DNA of 64,000 nucleotides, from assembly GCA_018398815.1 (NCBI GenBank), contig CM031603.1, forward strand, positions 866,089-930,088, given 5' to 3'. Positions 10,520 through 22,671 of the stretch are shown here, piece by piece. Both the position numbers and the translations under genes were made by a program. The notes below the pieces were generated by a model that saw only the letters and a program-made list of their open reading frames with translations, was not told the origin of the DNA and did not search any database. Every line of letters begins with the position of its first letter. Within the stretch, counting starts at the first letter, position 1. Source of the DNA: Conus ventricosus. Its lineage: Eukaryota; Mollusca; Gastropoda; Neogastropoda; Conidae.

Positions 10520-11575
10520 AAAGTGCTGGCCAGGATGTGCCCTTAGTCAAATGAATAGGCACAATATGCAACTTTTCCTTTAGTCAACTGAATAGGCACA
10601 ATATGCAACTTAACTCTTAGTCAACTGAATAGGCACAGTATGTAACTCTGCCCTTAGTCAGCTGAATAGGCACAGTATGACTTGTGAGTTGATTTTAACG
10701 GGTGACAGCCCTTGATGTAGCCTTTGCGGTCGGCTGGGCTATAAGCAACATTATCTTATCTTATCTAGGCACAGTATGCAACTATGCCCTTATCAGCTGA
10801 ATAGGCACAGTATGCAACTCTCCCTTAGCTAACTGAATAGGCACAGTATGCAACTATGCCCATAGTCAGCTGAATAGGCACAGTATGTAACTCTACCCTT
10901 AGCTGAATAGGCACAGTATGCAACTCTGCCCTTAGTCAACTGAATAGGCACAGTATGCAACTCTGCCCTTAGCTAACTGAATAGGCACAGTATGCAACTA
11001 TGCCCTTAGTCAACTGAATAGGCACAGTATGCAACTTAACTCTTACTGTCTTAGTCAACTGAATAGGCACAGTATGCAACTCTGCCCTTAGTCAACTGAA
11101 TAGGCACAGTATGCAACTTTACCCTAGTCAGCTGAATAGGCACAGTATGCAACTTAACTCTTAGTCAACTGAATAGGCACAGTATGCAACTCTACCCTTA
11201 GTCAACTGAATAGGCACAGTATGCAACTCTGCCCATAAATCAACATGAATAGGCACAGTATGCAACTCTGCCCATGGTCAACTGAATAGGCACAGTATGC
11301 AGCTCTGCCCTTAGTCAACTAAATAGGCACAGTATGCAACTTACCTTTAGTCAGCTAAATAGGCACAGTATGCAACTTAACTCTTAGTCAACTGAATAGG
11401 CACAGTATACAACTCTGCCTCAAGTCAGCTGAATAGGCACAGTATGCAAACTCTGCCCCAAGTCAGCTGAATAGGCACAGTATGCAACTCTGCCCTTGGT
11501 CAGCTGAATAGGCACAGTATGCAACTCTGCCCATAGTCAACTGAATAGGCACAGCATGCAAATCAAAATACAAAC
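10520..11575 (+). repeat. 37-bp minisatellite, about 26 copies
   Basis: The unit is 37 bases and centres on CTGAATAGGCACAGTATGC. Copies differ by substitutions and small deletions (TCTGCCCTTAG versus TTAACTCTTAG variants). The array is split at 10678-10769 by a retroposon tail. Its last units fade into the next array near 11575. Confidence 0.9.
10678..10769 (+). mobile_element. LINE 3'-end insertion in the 37-bp array, copy 1
   Basis: The insert runs from CTTGTGAGTTGATTTTAACG through TTTGCGGTCGGCTGGGCTAT to a (TTATC)n tail. It matches the 3' UTR of the LINE at 34401-35614. The array motif AGGCACAGTATG occurs immediately before and immediately after the insert, consistent with a target-site duplication, although array periodicity alone could give the same match. 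Confidence 0.75.
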
Positions 11576-11589
11576 AGCATGGTATGGGA

Positions 11590-12117
11590 CTGTCGATTGT
11601 ATTACCTGACATAGGGTAGATACCACTGTGCATATAATGTACAGCTTCTAACTGTATTACCTGACATAGGGCAGGTGTCACTGTGCATATAATGTACAGC
11701 TTCTACTGTGTTACCTGACATAGGGCAGGTATCACTGTGCGTATAATGTACAGTTTCATAACTGCATTACCTGACAATAGGGTCATAACACTAAGGGTAT
11801 GATGTACAGATTGTTGGCTGTATTACCTGACATACAGTAGGTGACACTGTGGATATGATGTACAGCTTGTTTACGGTATTACACACCACATAGTGAGTAC
11901 TACTGTGGATCTGATGTACAGCTTGTTGACAATATTAATTATTATGTACCACAGAGTGAGTACCACTGTGGATATGATGTAGAGCTTGTTGACAGTATTA
12001 CATACCACAGAGTGAGTACCACTGTGATATGATGTAGAGCTTGTTGACAGTATTAATTATTATGTACCACAGAGTGAGTACCACTGTGGATCTGATGTAG
12101 AGCAGTGAACAGTGTGT
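11590..12117 (+). repeat. About 58-bp degenerate minisatellite
   Basis: About nine units share TATTACCTGACATAGGG (early units) or TATTACATACCACAGAG (late units), then CACTGTGGATATGATGTA and CAGCTTGTTGAC. Units drift steadily from left to right. The last unit (12079-12117) already contains GATGTAGAGCAGTGAACAG, the core of the array that starts at 12830. Confidence 0.8.
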
Positions 12118-12424
12118 GGTGCAGTCTGACCAGTGTGTGTGTGTGTTCGTTTGTTTTTTTGTTTTTTTTTTTTCTCCTTGCAAAAACAAAACATTTCACA
12201 CAGATTCATAGCATTTCACTTCATATCAGCGTAAGATTCACACCATTTATGATTCAACAGCCAAACATTTACATTTTGGCCAGGTTTCATAAACAGTTTT
12301 TGTACCATGTGTTAACATATTTGTAGGGGGAGATTTTTCAAAATATGATTGAATACAGAACAAAAAATAGGGGGGGGGGGGGGGAGCCAAAAACAAATGA
12401 AACAGAGAGAGGAGAGAGAGAGAG

Positions 12425-12473
<49 letters not shown>

Positions 12474-12829
12474 AGGGCACCGACAAAGCCACCCGGGGAT
12501 CCCAATGTGCATGCATGTTAAGTGACACAGAGACAGATTTGTCCCTAAGCATATATACATCGAGTTCAAAAGTTACACTTCTATTAAGATTGGTACAGTT
12601 GCCATTTTTCATGCAGTTTTGACTTGACTTTACGCTTTTGCAACTTGTTGTTCAAAGTTATATCTTGTCTTTAGATAATGTAGAAAGCTTATCAAAATTG
12701 GAAGTTTTTTCTCGCATTCGCATTTATAGATAAAACATTTTCAAAGAAGTATGAAGTCAAAGGTTTCATCACCTCTGAAATGATCTGCATGCCAAATAAT
12801 ACCAATTCAACAGACAAATTCAAAAAAGC
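12118..12829. other. Non-coding spacer with (GA)n and poly-G
   Basis: Contains a GT run (12134-12146), poly-G at 12370-12384 and GA-rich sequence at 12402-12470. The remainder is unique AT-rich sequence without coding signal. It separates two arrays that share a unit. Confidence 0.6.
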
Positions 12830-13850
12830 CGTGTGTGTGATGATGGATATGATGTAGAGCAGTGAACAGTGTGTGTGATGATGGATATGATGTAGAGCAG
12901 TGAACAGTGTGATGATGGATATGATGTAGAGCAGTGAACAGTGTGTGTGATGATGGATATGATGTAGAGCAGTGAACAGTGTGATGATGGATATGATGTA
13001 GAGCAGTGAACAGTGTGTGTGATGATGGATATGATGTAGAGCAGTGAACAGTGTGTGTGATGATGGATATGATGTACAGCAGTGAACAGTGTGTGTGATG
13101 ATGGATAGGATGTAGAGCAGTGTGAACAGTGTGTGTGATGATGGATATGATGTTAGAGCAGTGAACAGTGTGTGATGATTGATGTAGAGCAGTGAACAGT
13201 GTGTGTGATGAAGGATATGATGTAGAAGCAGTGAACAGTGTGTGTGTGGTGATGAATATGATGTAGAGCAATGAACAGTGTGATGATGGATATGATGCAG
13301 AGCAGTGAACAGTGTGTGATGATGGATATGATGTAGAGCAGTGAACAGTGTGTGATGATGGATATGATGTAGAGCAGTGAACAGTGTGATGATGGATATG
13401 AGGTAGAGCACTGAACAGTGTGTGATGATGGATATGATGTAGAGCAGTGAACAGTGTGTGTGATGATGGATATGATGTAGAGCAGTGAACAGTGTGTGAT
13501 GATGGTTATGATGTAGAGCAGTGAACAGTGTGTGATGATGGATATGATGTAGAACAGTGAACAGTGTGTGTGATGATGGATATGTAGGGCAGTGAACAGT
13601 GTGTGATGATGGATATGATGTAGATCACTGAACAGTGTGTGTGATGTTTGGATATGATGTAGAGCACTGAACAGTGTGATGATGGATATGATGTAGAGCG
13701 GTGAACAGTGTGTGATGATGGATATGATGTAGAGCAGTGAACAGTGTTTTGTGATGATGGATATGATGTAGAGCGGTGTGAAACAGTGTGTGATGATGGA
13801 TATGATGTAGAGCAGTGAACAGTGTGTGTCATGATGGATATGATGTACAT
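12830..13850 (+). repeat. 36-bp minisatellite, first block (about 28 copies)
   Basis: The unit is about 36 bases with core GATATGATGTAGAGCAGTGA followed by ACAGTGTGTGTGATGATG. The number of GT pairs varies from unit to unit, so unit lengths run from 32 to 38. The same array resumes at 14153 after an insertion. Long minus-strand frames across it (repeating SLLYIISIITH-type peptides) are a by-product of the unit. Confidence 0.9.
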
Positions 13851-14152
13851 AAGGCTGTGTCAGACCAATTGACATAGGCCAGAACACCAAGGCTACATCA
13901 AAATGTTGTTATGCTCTGCATAGTTATGTGGGGATTGTCTTCAGTCGTGACAAAGCTCCTAGCATAACACAGTCTCCAAATCCCCGAAGTCGGAGTGGGG
14001 CCCTCCCCATGTGGCGGGGTTAATCAAAAACGGTCACACACGTAATGTTCTCATCCCAGCTGATGCATTTGTGCCATAGTGTTCAATACTTCGGCTGTTC
14101 GGATGATCCCTGGAGTCTTTTAGCCAGGGTACGACAACAACAACAACGACAA
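13851..14152 (+). mobile_element. About 300-bp insertion splitting the 36-bp array
   Basis: Unique sequence between two blocks of the same array. It is moderately GC-rich (AGTCGGAGTGGGGCCCTCCC near 13987) and ends in a (CAA)n-type tail, ACGACAACAACAACAACGAC, at 14130-14150. A simple 3' tail suggests a retroposed element, SINE or LINE end, in plus orientation. The family is unknown and no coding potential is seen. Confidence 0.5.
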
Positions 14153-15975
14153 CATGGATATGTTAGAAACAGTGAACAGTGTGTGATGATGGATATGATG
14201 TAGAGCAGCGAACAGTGTGTGTGATGATGGATATGATGTAGAGCACTGAACAGTGTGATGATGGATATGATGTAGAGCGGTGAACAGTGTGTGATGATGG
14301 ATATGATGTAGAGCAGTGAACAGTGTGATGATGGATATGATGTAGAGCAGTGAACAGTGTGATGATGGATATGATGTAGAGCAGTGAACAGTTGTGATGA
14401 TGGATATGATGTTAGAGCAGTGAACAGTGTGTGTGATGATGGATATGATGTAGAGCAGTGAACAGTGTGTGTGATGATGGATAGGATGTAGAGCAGTGAA
14501 CAGTGTGTGTGATGATGGATAAAGATGTAGAGCAGTGAACAGTGTGTGATGATGGATATGATGGGAGAGCAGTGAACAGTGTGTGTGATGATAAGATAAG
14601 ATAATGTTGCTTATAGCCCAGCCGACCGCAAAGGGCCATATCAGGGGCTGTGTGTGATGATGGATATGATGTAGAGCAGTGAACAGTGTGTGTGGTGATG
14701 GATATGATGTAGAGCAATGAACAGTGTGATGATGGATATGATGTACAGCAGTGAACAGTGTGTGTGATGGGTGGATAGGATGTAGAGCAGTGAACAGTTG
14801 TGTGTGGTGATGGATATGATGTAGAGCAATGAACAGTGTGATGATGGATATGATGTACAGCAGTGAACAGTGTGTGTGATGATGGATATGATGTAGAGCA
14901 AATGAACAGTGTGTGTGGTGATGGATATGATGTAGAGCAATGAACAGTGTGATGATGGATATGATTTTAGAGCAGTGAACAGTGTGTGATGATGGATAGG
15001 ATGTAGAGCAGTGAACAGTGTGTGATGATGGATATGATGTAGAGCGTGAACAGTGTGATGATGGATATGAGGTAGAGCACTGAACAGTGTGTGATGATGG
15101 ATTATGATGTAGAGCAGTGAACAGTGTGTGATGATGGATATGATGTAGAGCGGTGAACAGTGTGTGATGATGGATATGATGTAGAGCAGTGAACAGTGTG
15201 TGATGATGGATATGATGTAGAGCAGTGAACAGTGTGTGTGATGATGGATATGATGTAGAGCAGTGAAAAAGTGTGTGATGATGGATTTGATGTAGAGCAG
15301 TGAACAGTGTGTGATGATGGATATGATGTAGAGCACTGAACAGTGGGGTGATGATGGATATGATGTAGAGCACTGAACAGTGTGTGTGATGATGGATATG
15401 ATGTAGAGCAGTGAACAGTGTGTGATGATGGATATGATGTAGAGCAGTGAACAGTGTGTATGATGATGGATATGATGTAGATGCAGTGAACAGTGTGTGA
15501 TGATGGATATGATGTAGTGCAGTGAACAGTGTGATGATGGATATGATGTAGAGCAGTGAACAGTGTGTGTGATGATGGATATGATGTAGAGCACTGAACA
15601 GTGTGTGATGATGGATATGATGTAGAGCACTGAACAGTGTGTGATGATGGATATGATGTAGAGCAGTGAACAGTGTGATGATGGATATGATGTAGAGCAG
15701 TGAACAGTGTGTGTGAAGATGGATATGATGTAGAGCAATGAACAGTGTGTGATGATGGATATGATGTAGAGCAGTGAACAGTGTGTGTGATGATGGATAT
15801 GATGTAGAGCACTGAACAGTGTGTGTGTGATGGATATGATGTAGAGCACTGAAACAGTGTGATGATGGATATGATGTAGAGCAGTGAACAGTGTGTGTGA
15901 TAATGGATAGGATGTACTAGAGCAGTGACAGTGTGTGTCATTATGGATATGATGTAGAGCACTGAACAGTGACAA
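14153..15975 (+). repeat. 36-bp minisatellite, second block (about 48 copies)
   Basis: Continuation of the 12830-13850 array with the same GATATGATGTAGAGCAGTGA core. Interrupted at 14588-14652 by a retroposon tail. At 15960-15990 it passes without unique spacer into the 33-bp array through CACTGAACAGTGACAAGCAG. Confidence 0.9.
14588..14652 (-). mobile_element. LINE 3'-end insertion in the 36-bp array, copy 2
   Basis: In reverse orientation this is the (TTATC)n tail plus the CGGTCGGCTGGGCTATAAGC part of the LINE 3' UTR (compare 35525-35614). TGTGTGATGAT precedes and follows the insert, consistent with a target-site duplication, although this is also array sequence. Only about 65 bases were inserted. 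Confidence 0.75.
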
Positions 15976-18900
15976 GCAGTGTGTGATAACTGACAGGTGG
16001 GTGGTGTGGACTGTGTGATAACTGACAGGTGGGATGGTGAGGACTGTGTGATAGCTGACAGGTGGAGTGGTGTGGACTATGTGTGATAACTGACAGGTGG
16101 GGTGGTGTGGACTGTGTGATAACTGACAGATGGGGTGGTGTGGACTGTGTAATAAAATGACAGGTGGGGTGGTGTGGACTGTGTGATAACTGACAGATGG
16201 GTGGTGTGGACTGTGTGATAACTGACAGGTGGAGTGGTGTGGACTGTGTGATAACTGACAGGTGGGTTGGTGTGGACTGTGTGATAACTGACAGATGGGG
16301 TGGTGTGGATGTGTGATAAAATGACAGGTGGAGTGGTGTGGACTGTGTGGTAACTGACAGGTGGGGTGGTGTGGACTATATGATAACTGACAGGTGGGGT
16401 GGTGTGGACTGTGTAATAACTGACAGGTGTGGTGGTGTGGACTGTGTGATAACTGACAGGTGGAGTGGTGTGGACTGTGTGATAACTGACAGGTGGAGTG
16501 GTGTGGACTGTGTGAAAATGACAGGTGGGGTGGTGTGGACTGTGTGTGATAACTGACAGGTGGAGTGGTGTGGACTGTGTGATAACTGACAGGTGGGGTG
16601 GTGTGGACTGTGTAATAACTGACAGGTGGGGATGTGTGGGACTATGTGATAACTGACAGGTGGGGTGGTGTGGACTATGTGAAACTGACAGGTGGGGTGG
16701 TGTGGACTATGTGATAACTGACAGGTGGGGTGGTGTGGACTATGTGATAACTGACAGGTAAGATAAGATAAGATAATGTTGCTTATAGCCCAGCCCACCG
16801 CAAAGGGCCACATCAGGGCTGTCAACATGTTTAAAATCAACTCACCAGTCATTAAAAAAAAATAGTGGGGTGGTGTGGACTGTGTGATAACTGACAGGTG
16901 GGGTGGTGTGGACTGTGTGATAACTGACATTTTGGGGTGGTGTGGACTGTGTGATAACTGACAGGTGGAGTGGTGTGGACTGTGTGATAACTGACAGGTG
17001 GAGTGGTGTGGACTGTGTGATTTAAATGACAGGTGGGGTGGTGTGGACTGTGTGATAACTGACAGGTGGAGTGGTGTGGACTGTGTGTGATAACTGACAG
17101 GTGGAGTGGTGTGGACTGTGTGTGATAACTGACAGGTGGATTGGTGTGGACTGTGTGATAACTGACAGGTGGGGTGGTGTGGACTGTGTAATAACTGACA
17201 GGTGGGGTGGTGTGGACTATTTTGATAACTGACAGGTGGGGTGGTGTGGACTATATGATTAACTGACAGGTGGGGTGGTGTGGACTATGTGATAACTGAC
17301 AGGTGGGGTGGTGTGGACTATGTGATAACTGACAGGTGGTGTGGTTTGGACTGTGTGATAACTGACAGGTGGGGTGGTGTGGACTGTGTGATAACTGACA
17401 GGTGGAGTGGTGTGGACTGTGTGTGATAACTGACAGATGGAGTGATGTGGACTGTGTGATAACTGACAGGTGGGGTGGGGTGGACTGTGTGTGATAACTG
17501 ACAGGTGGAGTGATGTGGACTGTGTGATAACTGACAGGTGTGAGTGGTATGGACTGTGTGATAACTGACAGGTGGGGTGGTTTGGACTGTATGATAACTG
17601 ACAGGTGGAGTGGTGTGGACTGTGTGATGACTGACAGGTGGGGTGGTGTGGACTATGTGTGATAACTGACAGGTGGATGGTGTGGACTGTGTGTGATAAC
17701 TGACAGGTGGGGTGGTGTGGACTGTGTGTGATAACTGACAGGTGGAGTGGTGTGGACTGTGTGATGACTGACAGGTGGGGTGGTGTGGACTGTGTGTGAT
17801 AACTGACAGGTGGAGTGGTGTGGACTGTGTGATAACTGACAGGTGGGGTGGTGTGGACTATGTGTGATAACTGAAGGTGGAGTGGTGTGGACTGTGTGTG
17901 ATAATGACAGGTGGAGTGGTGGGACTGTGTGATGACTGACAGGTGGGGTGGTTTTGGACTGTGTGTGATAACTGACAGGTGGAGTGATGTGGACTGTGTG
18001 ATAACTGACAGGTGGAGTGGTGTGGACTGTGTGATAACTGACAGGTGGAGTGATGTGGACTGTTGTGATAACTGACAGGTGGAGTGGGGTGGACTGTGTG
18101 ATAACTGACAGGTGGAGTGGTGTGGACTATGTGATAACTGACAGGTGGAGTTGTGTGGACTATGTGATAACTGACAGGTGGAGTGGTGTGGACTGTGTGA
18201 TAACTGACAGGTGGAGTGGTGTGGACTCTGTGATAATGACAGGTGGTGTGGTGTGGACTATGTGATAACTGACAGGTGGAGTGGTGTGGACTGTGTGATA
18301 ACTGACAGGTGGAGTGGGGTGGACTGTGTGATAACTGACAGGTGGAGTGGTGTGGACTATGTGATAACTGACAGGTGGAGTGGTGTGGACTATGTGATAA
18401 CTGACAGGTGGAGTGATGTGGACTGTGTGATAATGACAGGTGAAGTGGGTGGACTGTGTGTGATAACTGACAGGGGGGGGGTGGTGTGGACTATGTGTGG
18501 TAACTGACAGGTGGAGTGGTGTGGACTGTGTGATAACTGACAGGTGGAGTGGTGTGGACTATGTGATAATGACAGGTGAAGTGGGGTGGACTGTGTGATA
18601 ACTGACAGGTGGAGTGGGGTGGTGTGGACTATGTGATAACTGACAGGTGGGGGTGGTGTGGACTATGTGTGATAATGACAGGTGGAGTGGTGTGGACTAT
18701 ATGATAACTGACAGGTGGGGTGGGGTGGACTATGTGATAACTGACAGGTGGTGTGGTGTGGGCTGTGTGATAACTGACAGGTGGAGTGGTGTGGACTATG
18801 TGATAACTGACAGGTGGGGTGGTGTGAACTGTGTGATAAATGACAGATGAGGTGGTGTGAACTGTTTGATAACTGACAGATGGGGTGTGGTGGTGTGGAC

Positions 18901-19170
18901 TGTGTGATAACTGACAGGTGGGGGGGGTGTGGACTATGTGATAAAATGACAGGTGGGGTGGTTGTGACTGTGTGATAACTGACAGGTGGAGTGGTGTGGA
19001 CTGTGTGATAAAATGACAGGTGGGATGGTGTGGACTGTGTGATAACTGACAAGTGGAGTGGTGTGGACTGTGTGATAACTGACAGGTGGGATGGTGTGGA
19101 CTGTGTGATAAATGACAGGTGGGGTGGGGTGGACTGTGTGATAAAATGACAGGTGGGATGGTGTGCACTG
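15976..19170 (+). repeat. 33-bp minisatellite, about 93 copies
   Basis: The unit is 33 bases with core TGATAACTGACAGGTGGGGT then GGTGTGGACTGTG. Common variants are GGAGTGG for GGGGTGG and CTATG for CTGTG. Since 33 is divisible by 3, frames stay open on both strands in stretches (for example WSGVDCVITDR repeats). These are not genes. Split by an insertion at 16757-16865. Confidence 0.92.
16757..16865 (-). mobile_element. LINE 3'-end insertion in the 33-bp array, copy 3
   Basis: The longest of the three small insertions. In reverse orientation it runs from a T-rich stretch and ATGACTGGTGAGTTGATTTT to a (TTATC)n tail, so it spans the whole segment found at 35500-35614. Target duplication is not obvious here. 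Confidence 0.75.
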
Positions 19171-19445
19171 TGTGCAGGACGGTGGTCAACACACCTCACC
19201 GTCCTGTCAGCCAGGAAGGAGCAGAGCCTTCCCTGTCCTCATGGTGTGTACAACAGCCAGGCTTGGCTCTTCTGGCCCTGGGTGGGGACTGTGGCCCAGT
19301 CTCTGTCTCTGTCTCAATCTCTGTCTCAATCTCTGCCTCTGTCTCTTGTCTTTCCCTCTTTTTCTTTCTTTTCTCTCTCTCTCTCTCTCTCTTCTCTCTA
19401 TCTCTTTTCTCTCTCTCTCTCCCTCTCCCTCTCTCTCTCTCTCAA
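19171..19445. repeat. Array flank and CT-rich low complexity
   Basis: 19171-19300 is GC-rich unique sequence containing a possible acceptor (CGTCCTGTCAG near 19201) but no convincing exon. From 19302 it becomes CTGTCTC repeats and then a (CT)n run to 19443. Confidence 0.6.
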
Positions 19446-19549
19446 TAACTCAGTGCGCTATGGTTCAATTGCAAAAGCTGTCACTTGCTGACTATCAAAA
19501 CAAGCTATGAAATAGAAAATCTGACTATTTCATTGTACTAGAAATCAGA

Positions 19550-20100
19550 GTGTACAAACAAATTGGTGTATCTTTGATAAAACATTGTTTGGATACTCAT
19601 GGCTTTTCTTTTGTTTGGTTAAATGGTGGAGTGGATTATGAAAAACTGTTTTTATGTGAACTTAAACATTGCATGACTGACTGTTATAGACAAAATTGGG
19701 ATAGTGAAATACTTAATAGTGACAGATATTCAACATATTATTCCTTCAAATCCTTATGGCAGCCTGAGAAATATCAAACTTGATATAACAATTCCTAAAT
19801 TTCTCAAAGTGTCCGTGAGATTTCGACTGGGTATGAGTGATTTGAATGTCCATCAAAGATATACACTAAACTCCCCAAAACTGTCCATTCTGTCATCAAA
19901 TCGAGGACGAAATACATTTTTTGATTGTCTGTCCATCCTATAAAGATTTAAGAGCTAAATACATTTTGCCTCACACCAGAAATGTTTATCAAGTGTCATT
20001 GCTTCTTTTACTGCAAAATGAAATGAGAATGGGTTACTCGCTTTGTGGCTATGTTCATTGTTAAAGCACTAAAACGAAAGAGAGGAACTGTTGTCAGCTA
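19550..20100 (+). mobile_element. LINE C-terminal domain remnant
   Basis: The plus strand encodes a region typical of LINE ORF2 ends: WLNGGVDYEKLFLCELK, then in another frame IPKFLKVSVRFRLGMSDLNV, then in a third frame a Cys-His box (CPFC...EIHFLIVCPSYKDLR) near 19880-19950. This resembles the zinc-binding C-terminal domain of RT-type elements. At least two frameshifts (near 19780 and 19850) make it a dead copy. RT motifs are absent. Confidence 0.65.
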
Positions 20101-20269
20101 ACACACAAATGCCAGAGTAATTTCAAGAAGAACATTTTGTTGTGCAAATATTTTCTTTCATAATTTTCAGTATATGAGCCGGGCGTGTGTGTGTTCTACT
20201 TTTTGTTCTTGACCTCATTGCAGATAGGTCGGTGGCCTTTGCAATTTAACTATTTGAGTTTGAGTTTGA

Positions 20270-20270
<1 letters not shown>

Positions 20271-20320
<50 letters not shown>
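20271..20320. repeat. (CT)n microsatellite
   Basis: CT run of about 50 bases, preceded by three TTGAG repeats (20254-20270). Confidence 0.95.
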
Positions 20321-20325
<5 letters not shown>

Positions 20326-20490
20326 GTATATATTTTATGCACTGAGACACAGGGAAGCACATATTATTGCTACAAATTTAAGTTGATTCCTATCACCCGT
20401 CTGTTTGGAAAACACTACATTGTTTTACTTTGTACCTATGTTTACAGGCTGGAGGCCTAACATTAAAACACTGTCATTGTAATTGTCATT

Positions 20491-20562
20491 GTCTCTCTCT
20501 CTCTCACACACACACACACATACATATACACATACCCCCCCACTACACACACACACAACACA

Positions 20563-20608
<46 letters not shown>

Positions 20609-20622
20609 AGAAACTATTCACA

Positions 20623-20675
<53 letters not shown>

Positions 20676-20694
20676 ATACAGAAATCTATTCACA

Positions 20695-20735
<41 letters not shown>

Positions 20736-20757
20736 CACACACACACACACACTCATA

Positions 20758-20832
<75 letters not shown>

Positions 20833-20922
20833 ACTCACTCACACACACCACACACACACACACACAACACACACACACACACACACACACACACCCCAGA
20901 CACACACACAACACACACACAC

Positions 20923-20969
<47 letters not shown>

Positions 20970-20985
20970 TATAATATATATATAT
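20491..20985. repeat. (CT)n(CA)n(TA)n compound microsatellite
   Basis: Nearly 500 bases: a short CT run, long CA with small interruptions (AACTATT, AATCTATT), then TA. Both strands are open because CA repeats encode His-Thr or Cys-Val. No gene. Confidence 0.95.
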
Positions 20986-21119
20986 GTGTGTGTGTGTATA
21001 TTATGTGTGAGCGCATGCATAAGTGTGTATTATACTTATGTAATTGGTGTGTATTTATATGCATTATAGTAATGTTTGACGAGATGGTATGTATATGATA
21101 TACATGAAGTTGGAAATCA

Positions 21120-21440
21120 TGTAGAGAATACGTAGTCTATCGCACGTTTTCCTCCCCTTCCTTTCTCCTCCCGACGTTTCTGCCCTCTATTTCTCCATTG
21201 TCGCAATCGATCCCCGCTCCCCTCACCCAACCCCTTCCCCATCCCCTTCTCCTCCCCCATTTATTTCCCTACTCCCCTACCCTCACCAATCCTCCTTCAA
21301 ACCTCTCCCTCCCTCTCCCACGTACCCATCCATTATCCCACCCAGCTCTCTCCCTCGCCCCTCCCCAATTCCCCTCAACATTTCTACATTCTTTCTCTCC
21401 TTCCCTCTAAACTCCCCCTAGGTCTAATTATATATCCTAG
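21120..21440. other. Pyrimidine-rich tract
   Basis: About 300 bases strongly biased to C and T on the plus strand (CCCTCCCCAA, TCCCCTTCTC and similar). Could be a decayed CT/CCT satellite. No coding signal. 20986-21119 shows nothing. Confidence 0.5.
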
Positions 21441-21611
21441 AAAGTGTGTTCTACGCATGCGCTCGTGCGTTTGGGTGTTTGTGAGCATGTACACACTGAC
21501 GTGAGCTCAGAACAATAATGGTTCTCGTGCGTGGTCTCCTTTTCTTCATCCCCCATGAAACAGGCACATGGTGGAAGTTTTCTTTTGCGCTTTTCCGAAC
21601 GTGGAATTCCC

Positions 21612-21643
21612 CTCCCCTCCCCCCCCTCCCCCCCCCCCCTGCA

Positions 21644-21687
<44 letters not shown>
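21612..21687. repeat. Poly-C and (CT)n tract
   Basis: C-rich run followed by a CT microsatellite of about 38 bases. The open frames here are repeat artefacts. Confidence 0.9.
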
Positions 21688-21688
<1 letters not shown>

Positions 21689-21894
21689 GCTGCATATGTC
21701 AAGATCGTGGTCTGTGGTGGCAATCAAAATTATGGTCAACCTATTATCAATCTGCACCTTTTGGCCCCCTCACCCTTCACCCCTATCCTAATTTTATGTT
21801 TCCTATTGATGAAGTGTTTTATACTCAACGTTTTATTTTAAGTTAAAACATTTTAATTCATGTGCCTTTTCCCTACTGTATACATTTGTGATTT

Positions 21895-22027
21895 GTGTTC
21901 AGGATCTGAGGGTGGAGAATGCGAGCTTTTTACTGTCACAGTCTGTACCCCTGACGAAGGCAAATATAGCCGAAAATTTGGGAAATTTTTATCTTGTTTG
22001 TTTGGATTTTTATCTACTTTGACTGTT

Positions 22028-22100
<73 letters not shown>
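21895..22100 (+). mobile_element. Probable retroelement 3' end with stem-loop motif and (TA)n
   Basis: Contains CCCTGACGAAGGCAAATATA followed by GCCGAAAATTTGGG (21949-21982). A short GGC/GCC stem lies between CTGACGA and GAAA, a layout met at termini of Penelope-like and some LINE elements and resembling a hammerhead core. A (TA)n run of about 70 bases follows (22029-22100). No coding part is present. Assignment is by motif only. Confidence 0.4.
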
Positions 22101-22102
<2 letters not shown>

Positions 22103-22435
22103 AATTATAAACAAAGCTTGCTCTTATGTCTTAGATTGAAGAAATAGGGGGAGATACGCATTCATATCTGCAGTGGTAGATGATTCTGCCTAACTAACAG
22201 TATGTGCTTGAGTGGGTGATTGGGGAAAAAATAAAATAAATGCTTCTCAAAATGAGCCTTCAGCAAGCTTATATTCTCCAAGGGGGAGACATCTCCAATA
22301 GGGAGGGAAACTCACTAACATATAACTCCTGGTCATTACCGATATTTCGAAACTTGGTGGTTTCTCCTCAGTGACCGCGGAAAGTGGTAATTTGACTCCT
22401 CTGCCTTTTCAGTTTTAAGAAGAATGCTATGTATG
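22101..22435. other. Unique sequence, no feature seen
   Basis: About 330 bases of unique AT-rich sequence between two microsatellites. I see no open frame with splice signals and no repeat family. Confidence 0.5.
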
Positions 22436-22525
22436 TATGTGTGTATATATATATATATACACACATACTCAAACACACACACACACTCATACACACACAC
22501 ACACACTCACACACACACACACACA

Positions 22526-22590
<65 letters not shown>
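22436..22590. repeat. (TA)n(CA)n microsatellite
   Basis: Short GT/TA segment followed by a CA run with minor interruptions to 22590. Confidence 0.95.
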
Positions 22591-22591
<1 letters not shown>

Positions 22592-22671
22592 TATCATGTA
22601 ATGGTTAGCTTTCTGTGTTTCTTTTTTCTGTTTCTGTGTATTATAGCTGGTGATGACAGAAACTTCATGGG

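Noticed and set aside
10283..10546. Gene with DGVMIDGF repeats
   Set aside because: The frame is produced by five perfect 24-bp units. The flanks have no coding features and run into a non-coding array.
12692..15975. Very long minus-strand open frames (up to 444 codons)
   Set aside because: They are direct translations of the 36-bp minisatellite (repeating LLYIISIITH-type peptide), present in several frames at once, with no start context, splice signal or domain.
19195..19245. Short exon after CGTCCTGTCAG
   Set aside because: The acceptor is plausible, but the peptide is short, has no conserved pattern, and the possible donor (ATGgtgtgt) is weak. It may be an array flank.
20430..21098. His-Thr and Cys-Val repeat proteins
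   Set aside because: Translations of the (CA)n/(GT)n microsatellite on both strands. The same applies at 1366-1579, 3491-4021, 22368-22690 and 32178-32510.
21949..21982. Hammerhead ribozyme
   Set aside because: CTGACGA and GAAA are present with a short GGC/GCC stem, but an unpaired A follows the CTGACGA box and I could not find a convincing stem I or cleavage site. Kept only as a terminal motif.
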